From: Tritrichomonas foetus
Taxonomy: Eukaryota > Parabasalia > Tritrichomonadida > Tritrichomonadidae
DNA: 32,173 bases
Reading direction: 5' to 3'
NCBI GenBank assembly: GCA_001839685.1
Contig: MLAK01000819.1
Coordinates: 26,758-58,930 of the forward strand
The position numbers and the translations under genes were made by a program. Of the stretch, positions 26,781-32,173 are shown one piece after another. A model generated the notes under the pieces. That model had not been told where the DNA came from, searched no databases, and was given only the letters and a program-made list of their open reading frames with translations. Numbering within the stretch: position 1 is the first letter of the stretch; each line of letters starts with the position of its first letter.

Positions 26781-29700
26781 ATGAAAGGTGAATTCGCCAT
26801 TATATTTGCAGCCTTCTTTGGCGGCATTTTTCTTGGCGAGCATTCACTTGGATCCACCATCATCCGAATTTCGATTTACCTTCTACTGATATTCGCGTTT
26901 GAATTGCTATTTTATTATAATAATTCAGAAACCCTCGATAATCAACTAAATCTCTCGAAAAATACGATCCATTTAGCAAGCGGAATTATAACATTTATAA
27001 TCTTTATAATCAAGTTGCTTTTATGGCTTTTAAACGTCCTCGTCGATACGGCTGTCGAATTATCAGACTCGGCTGATTCCTCTGAAAACGAATATCCAGA
27101 AAATATTCCACCAGACGTTTGGCAGATACGCGACAAAATCATCAATCACAGAGGATCCTTAGATCTGGTAATATCAGATTTAATCGCATCCGGAATTGAA
27201 GCCGAAGGATTGATGAATCTTGTTGATTATATTAACAGCGGAAATTATTTATCAAATGTTACAGAAAAAGATGAAAGTGAACATTTATTTGTGATTAAAA
27301 TATGTGGAAATATTTATAATTTTAATTTGTCTCCAAATAGTATACAAAAAATATTTCCCTCAAGTTCATCATTTTTAATTGTTATTTATTCATGTTTGGT
27401 TTGTTATGGATCGTGTTTTTTTGCATTGTCGATAAACAGCCAACTTTCTAATGGAGAACGTTGGTGGGTAGCTTTAATTTGTGCAATCTCCACTTTCACT
27501 ATTTTAAATCCAACAGATTCCGATCCCTATATTACCAAATTTCCTGACCATTGGACAGGCTGTGCCAGGCCTTTGGCTATATGCATTATTTGTGGAATTT
27601 GGTATTTTTTTATATATTTGGATAAGAATTATTCAATTATAAGTATTAAATTTTTTTATGATCTGAAAATTAATTGGGAAATTATTTCACCTTACGCGGA
27701 TTTTTTTTGTTGGTGTGGACTCATATTTTTGCCGTTTTGGATGTTTCTTGGCCTTGTTGGACACCCAATATCTGTTATAATAGCAGTTATTGAATCATTC
27801 AATCGTTATATATTCGGCCAAAATGGTATCGAAAATATTTTTCATTTACTTGTTCAGTTATTACGCGGTGCAGGATCAACTGCTATAATTTGGGCATTAA
27901 TTGATTATCAATGGAATGGTTTAACATTAGCTGCATCAATTTCCATTGCTACACTCATTGGCACGTTTCCTGTTTTTGTTCACAAGAAACAAATTCAAGC
28001 TTGGGTAGTAACTTTTGGATATCCGCTTTTATTAGCTTCACTTAGTTTCGTTATTTCATATTGTTTGGTGCATTTATTAAATAATAGATGGAATATCATT
28101 TCGTGGGTTGCTTTTGGATGGCTTCTTTTTGCTGATGTTGTATTTCCATATTTCAAGTCCTATGAAAGATATTTTCTTTTTCATTTTAAGGTTTTAAATT
28201 CAATACCTGGATCAGTCATTTTTCGAAATTTGACACAACTTTTCATATCACCTCTTTTTATAGCAAGCGCTCTTTATCAAAGTAATATGCATAAGCTGAT
28301 TATTGCTTGTGCTATTGTTCATAGTGTTCATAAATCGAATTCTGAACCGCATATTTTTGCATTTGCTGTTTGGTTGACAGTTTTAACATTTCCACGGGAA
28401 TTTAATTTAAATTCTCCCTCAATGAATTTAATATTTTCACTTTTAATCGCTTCAAAAATGGAAATTTTTATTCCACAAGCAGAAATTATCTTTAGATCTC
28501 GTTTGGAAATAGAAACAGAATATATTATTGAAAGCAATAACTTTTTCACAGCACTTTTTAGCATTGCTTTCATGATTTATCAAATTATTCCTTTACCTGA
28601 TTATGTGATTAAACTTCCTTCTTTAATTTGGTCATTTTTCACTGGTTCTTCTCATTCTGCTTTCAAGGGTATTCCATTTTTTCTATCTTTTGGACCAATT
28701 CGGCCGTTTTATTTCTATGATTGGCCTGTTTCCGAAGATCATGACATTGAAAGTGTCTTTACTAAAAAAGTGGGGGAACATCCAATTGAAGAGCCAGTTT
28801 ACGCATCGGCTAGTCGCGCTTTATGTTCGGAATTGGCAACAATTTTGAGATCAGGACGTTTGGGATTGGTTAATGCAGGTGATATGTTTCTATTTAAATG
28901 TGAAAATATAACTGCTTATGTTCACATAATTGTAATTGAGCCAGCTTCGATTAAAATTCAAGTCCGTGGTATTGAATATAGTTCACAAACAATCTGTCAT
29001 GAAAATGAAGAAAATGTTCTGGGTGGTTTGATTTTAGGATATTCTATATTTCCTAATTTTTCGGCTGCTTTCGCTTCTTCACATTGTGTTTATGACATTA
29101 GAGCGCTTGATCTTCCACTTGAAATGTATGATGTTACTAGAATTAAAGTGAGTTCTGCCTTTGTTGGTGCCACTGCTTCTTCAGTACTTTTATCTTTTCT
29201 TGCTTCTTTTGGTATGAATTATAAAAAAAGACGTATTCAATCTTCTTATTTACAACCAATGCCTTCCCAATTCGAAGAAGAAGCAAGACAATTCAACTCA
29301 CGTGAAAAAATGAGAAGTATGCTTCAACTTTTTGAAATCAATATAAATGAAGAAGAATTAACGTTACTCAATACTTTTTTCACAATGATTTGCATGACTA
29401 TTTTGGATTCTACTGGAAATCTTCGAACATCAGAAATTGTTGATATTTTTAAAGGCATTTTATCATTTAGAGAAGAGTTTACATGGATTTATTCAATTCC
29501 TTCTTTGTTTTCAGAATTCGTAATTCCAACTGTGAGAATTGGTATTGGTCTTGTTTTTCTTGTATCTAGTGGTATCCTTGGTGATAATGATAATGATATT
29601 GAACCTTTTGTATTATATGCAGAAGAAATAATACGCGACTATTTAATAACTACTTTGAATTCATTTGAATTTAATCAAGGATTTTTCCACGAAAAAAGAA

Positions 29701-29993
29701 AACGCATTTTTTCATTAGAAAAAATTTCCAATGAAGATTTTGTATTACGTTTTAATATGTATGATGTTCCATGGAATGTCTTTAAACTTAGGCATGAATG
29801 GATTAGAGCGCTATGGAATAATGAGGCTCGTGATTTATTGTTTTACCATAATGATGATACCGAAAGAATGTCGATTCAATATAATCCCGCATTCTTAAAT
29901 AACATGATTTTGCAGGCATGCGATTTACCAATTGGCTATCCAGCTTATGTAAGTAAGATTATGGATTCTTTTATTAATCCATTTTCATTATAA
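26781..29993 (+). CDS. Pecanex-family multi-pass membrane protein
   Basis: 1070-residue protein. The N-terminal ~650 residues carry many hydrophobic segments. The C-terminal third has the pecanex hallmarks: GDMFLFKCENITAYVHIIVIEP followed by VRGIEYSSQTIC (compare the pecanex LRGLEF..TYC strand), and near the end RMSIQYNPAFLNNMILQACDLPIGYPAYVS, matching the most conserved pecanex segment (ER.SIQ......N...Q..D.PIGYP.YVS). Drosophila pecanex acts at the endoplasmic reticulum in Notch signalling and protein folding; that animal role cannot be transferred, but an internal-membrane location is plausible. The protein is about half the length of human PCNX1, lacking its long N-terminal extension. The ATG has an initiator 9 bases upstream, and the stop is in a TAAAT context. 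Confidence 0.9.
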   Translation: MKGEFAIIFAAFFGGIFLGEHSLGSTIIRISIYLLLIFAFELLFYYNNSETLDNQLNLSKNTIHLASGIITFIIFIIKLLLWLLNVLVDTAVELSDSADSSENEYPENIPPDVWQIRDKIINHRGSLDLVISDLIASGIEAEGLMNLVDYINSGNYLSNVTEKDESEHLFVIKICGNIYNFNLSPNSIQKIFPSSSSFLIVIYSCLVCYGSCFFALSINSQLSNGERWWVALICAISTFTILNPTDSDPYITKFPDHWTGCARPLAICIICGIWYFFIYLDKNYSIISIKFFYDLKINWEIISPYADFFCWCGLIFLPFWMFLGLVGHPISVIIAVIESFNRYIFGQNGIENIFHLLVQLLRGAGSTAIIWALIDYQWNGLTLAASISIATLIGTFPVFVHKKQIQAWVVTFGYPLLLASLSFVISYCLVHLLNNRWNIISWVAFGWLLFADVVFPYFKSYERYFLFHFKVLNSIPGSVIFRNLTQLFISPLFIASALYQSNMHKLIIACAIVHSVHKSNSEPHIFAFAVWLTVLTFPREFNLNSPSMNLIFSLLIASKMEIFIPQAEIIFRSRLEIETEYIIESNNFFTALFSIAFMIYQIIPLPDYVIKLPSLIWSFFTGSSHSAFKGIPFFLSFGPIRPFYFYDWPVSEDHDIESVFTKKVGEHPIEEPVYASASRALCSELATILRSGRLGLVNAGDMFLFKCENITAYVHIIVIEPASIKIQVRGIEYSSQTICHENEENVLGGLILGYSIFPNFSAAFASSHCVYDIRALDLPLEMYDVTRIKVSSAFVGATASSVLLSFLASFGMNYKKRRIQSSYLQPMPSQFEEEARQFNSREKMRSMLQLFEININEEELTLLNTFFTMICMTILDSTGNLRTSEIVDIFKGILSFREEFTWIYSIPSLFSEFVIPTVRIGIGLVFLVSSGILGDNDNDIEPFVLYAEEIIRDYLITTLNSFEFNQGFFHEKRKRIFSLEKISNEDFVLRFNMYDVPWNVFKLRHEWIRALWNNEARDLLFYHNDDTERMSIQYNPAFLNNMILQACDLPIGYPAYVSKIMDSFINPFSL

Positions 29994-30365
29994 ATATATC
30001 AATTCGGTAATCATGATTAATAATTGTTTTTTTGTAATAAATTGTTTATATATAGGGTACTTTACTTTCTTATTTTGAATATTTTTACTCAATAAACATC
30101 TGTTTGAATATTTTTTCTGATGAAGCCCTGAGGAAAATTATAGCAAATCAATTGAAAATGATTCATAAATTAACAAATTATTGAGAGATCGAATATATTC
30201 TTCAAAATATGAGTGGTGAATTGAAAAATCACATTGTTTATTTCTTCATCATGATTCTGATTGAGGATTTAGTCCCTTATAATTAATTTCCTGTGAAGCA
30301 GTGAAAAGATTTTCATAAGACAAAGAAACAGAAAAGCATACTTTAATGAAAATAGATACATGTAT
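29994..30365. other. Convergent 3' intergenic region
   Basis: About 370 bases, AT-rich, between the pecanex (+) and phosphatase (-) stops. Nothing recognised. Confidence 0.6.
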
Positions 30366-31349
30366 TTATTTTTTTATATACGAATGTGTACTTGAAGCTG
30401 TATTCGGAATTTCTGGAAAATCAGCTTCTTTAATTAGTATTGGTGGAAGTGCATAAGCAGATATACTTGAACATTCATCTACTTCTAATATCCCACATTT
30501 ATTTCCATAACCAAGATAATTGCTACTTGAAAAAACCGAAAAAAGAGAATTTCCATTGAATTTTGCAATCCCTCCTGTGATATATTGATGAGCTCTGATG
30601 ATACATTTTATCTGATTTGTGTAAATGAACTCACTAACTGCTTTCTCACCATAAAATTTGCCAATTCCTCTTTCACTACGAGAATAATATGAAATACTAC
30701 AATTTGGATCTGACCATAATAAATCTGATATTACATCGTTTTCAAGATAGTCCTTAAAGGGCATTTGAAAAAAGTCAATATCATTAATTGTATCTAAGTT
30801 AGGTGAAATCCCGCCATGTACACAAAAAACTTTTTCATTTATTAGAGCTGCAATAGAAAGATAGTCAAAAACACTATTAATTTTATACCACAAATTGTCA
30901 TTTTCATATTTAATCATAATGTCATTTCTGAACCCACATTTTCCATTCACACGTGAGAATTCATGATTCCCTCTAAGAAGATGAATTTTGTTTGGATAGT
31001 TGCATAGAAGTGCAAAAAGCAATATAACAGTTTCAATTGTGAATGGACCTTTATCAACATAATCACCAAGAAATAGAAAATGCTCATCATTGGAAAAATT
31101 TTTTATTTTTAATATTCGAAGCAAATCTAACAAATTTCCATGTAAATCACCAGCAACAATGCATTTTCCATTAATTTTAATAAGAGGTGATTGTGACTTT
31201 AATATCATTAATGCTTCGTCACATAAAGCTGACACCAAATCGGAATCAAATACTGGAATTGGAATAAAGGACCCCAACAAATGACTAGTGTCTTTTGATG
31301 TGAATAATATCTTCTCGTATGCACTTAACACCTTTGATGCAGATTCCAT
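30366..31349 (-). CDS. PP1-like serine/threonine protein phosphatase (PPP family)
   Basis: 327-residue metal-dependent phosphatase, essentially only the catalytic domain, as in PP1. All PPP motifs are present in order: GDLHG (67-71), GDYVDKG (95-101), RGNHE (126-130), HGG (178-180), SDPN (213-216) and RAHQ (252-255). These supply the two-metal centre (Asp, His, Asp, Asn, His, His) and the catalytic His of RGNHE. One oddity is Lys in place of the phosphate-contacting Arg of the usual GDYVDRG, a conservative but uncommon change. The N-terminal ~35 residues and the short C-terminal tail differ from PP1; trichomonads have many such PP1-like paralogues. The ATG at 31349 has TCAAAAATATT 13 bases upstream, and the stop is in a TAAA context. 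Substrate specificity is unknown. Confidence 0.95.
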   Translation of the reverse strand: MESASKVLSAYEKILFTSKDTSHLLGSFIPIPVFDSDLVSALCDEALMILKSQSPLIKINGKCIVAGDLHGNLLDLLRILKIKNFSNDEHFLFLGDYVDKGPFTIETVILLFALLCNYPNKIHLLRGNHEFSRVNGKCGFRNDIMIKYENDNLWYKINSVFDYLSIAALINEKVFCVHGGISPNLDTINDIDFFQMPFKDYLENDVISDLLWSDPNCSISYYSRSERGIGKFYGEKAVSEFIYTNQIKCIIRAHQYITGGIAKFNGNSLFSVFSSSNYLGYGNKCGILEVDECSSISAYALPPILIKEADFPEIPNTASSTHSYIKK

Positions 31350-32173
31350 TGGTAATATTTTTGATCAATTATGAAATAGTATCTATTGGAAATTGTATTA
31401 GTTATTTACAAGAATCAAAGAAAGTTTTTCATACGGTTTCGATCTGTTTATTTGTCAAATCATATAAAAACATTAAATGACAATCTTGCACAATTCAATT
31501 TCTATCTGCAATTCAACCATGACATAATTTTTATGACTTTTTATTCACGCTACAAAGCTTATTTTCTTGAAGATATTAGATGTCTGCATATACTTGTATA
31601 TGTTGTATATTTGTGATCTAAATGTAAAATCTGATTACCGAAATTTCAAAAGATATTGATAAAATAAATGTGAACCTCAGATGCATTTTTGTGAGAAAAA
31701 TCAAAACTTTAGATTTCAATCATTTCAATTGTTTATCGCTACAATAAATATCAAATGAGATTGTGACCGAAAAATGAAAACATTTATTTCGTTCTCTTAT
31801 AGGGCTGTAAGTCTTGGTAGATTATGTTATTCATTAAAGACATGTCCATTTAAACTTTTTGGGCAACTTCAATGTGATAAATCGAAAAAAATGTAATGAA
31901 AAGACTTTTGTAATGCATGTAAGCAAGGTATAGTTTCTAGATATTGATAAATACTTATGACTCATGAGTTATTACTATGTTCAAACAATCAATTTGACGG
32001 AAGTAACTAAAAAAACATGAAATGAACAAAAAATATGTTAAAACAACAACAATAATAATAACGGGAAAAAATCAGTCAGTCGAAAATCCACTTTTTATAA
32101 ACTTTTTGATAGAATTGAATAATTATTTTTTGATAAGATAGTCGAAAATGCTCTCAAAATAATTATGTTTAGT
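31350..32173. other. Non-coding end of the window
   Basis: 824 bases, AT-rich. A 76-codon open stretch (31386-31616, +) starts at TTG and shows no domain. An ACTTTTTGAT copy at 32101-32110 could belong to a gene beginning beyond the window, judging by its position before the ankyrin and pecanex genes. Nothing else recognised. Confidence 0.5.

Noticed and set aside
31386..31616. 76-codon open stretch near the window end
   Set aside because: Starts at TTG, no domain, AT-driven composition.
1..32173. tRNA genes, rRNA and CRISPR arrays
   Set aside because: No T-loop GGTTCRANNC with a matching acceptor stem was seen, no rRNA-like conserved blocks, and the only regular repeats are the ankyrin units and the 46-bp duplication, which do not have spacer-repeat structure.

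Overview
This is an AT-rich (roughly 70% A+T) window of a eukaryotic nuclear genome, most probably a trichomonad (Parabasalia; Tritrichomonas or Trichomonas type). The pointers are: long genes without recognisable canonical introns; initiator-like TCA(+1) motifs a few to about 25 bases upstream of many start codons; a protein resembling the trichomonad initiator-binding factor IBP39; a DUF3447-type ankyrin gene; a mariner element; and expanded kinase, phosphatase and BTB families. The species assignment is inference.

Layout. 1-1540: no gene, but a small foldable element at 217-303. 1541-2527 (-): ASCC1/AKAP7-like 2H phosphoesterase. 2528-5115: gene-poor, with a sharply GC-richer, strongly base-paired island at about 3289-3422 (candidate structured RNA). 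5116-5904 (+): IBP39-like DNA-binding protein. 7127-10473 (-): a UBE3A-like AZUL-HECT ubiquitin ligase gene split by a complete 1.29-kb mariner element (8567-9856). 11361-12245 (+): Spt20-like SAGA subunit. 12656-14107 (-): helical-repeat-like protein of unknown function. 14356-14670 (+): small unknown protein. 15105-17318 (-): NEK1-like kinase. 17912-19582 (+): LMBR1/LMBRD2-like membrane protein. 19972-20487 (-): degenerate bromodomain-like protein. 20651-22036 (+): RRM-RRM-BTB fusion. 22440-26380 (+): ankyrin gene with an intact DUF3447-like N-terminus followed by 17 ankyrin cores joined by mostly out-of-frame linkers. 26781-29993 (+): pecanex. 30366-31349 (-): PP1-like phosphatase. 31350-32173: no gene seen.

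The genes are single transcription units of mixed function (chromatin/transcription, ubiquitin, signalling, membrane), as expected for a eukaryotic chromosome, so no operon-like system is proposed. The two most interesting loci are (i) the mariner insertion, where removing the element and one TA copy leaves the HECT gene exactly in phase, implying a recent hit in a previously intact gene; and (ii) the ankyrin array, where stops and frameshifts fall in the linkers of a 156-159-bp repeat while all 17 ankyrin cores stay open. The second is either a spliced gene with unusual introns or a peculiar pseudogene.

Several start codons given here differ from the longest open frame because the longest frame begins at TTG; the first in-frame ATG was chosen.
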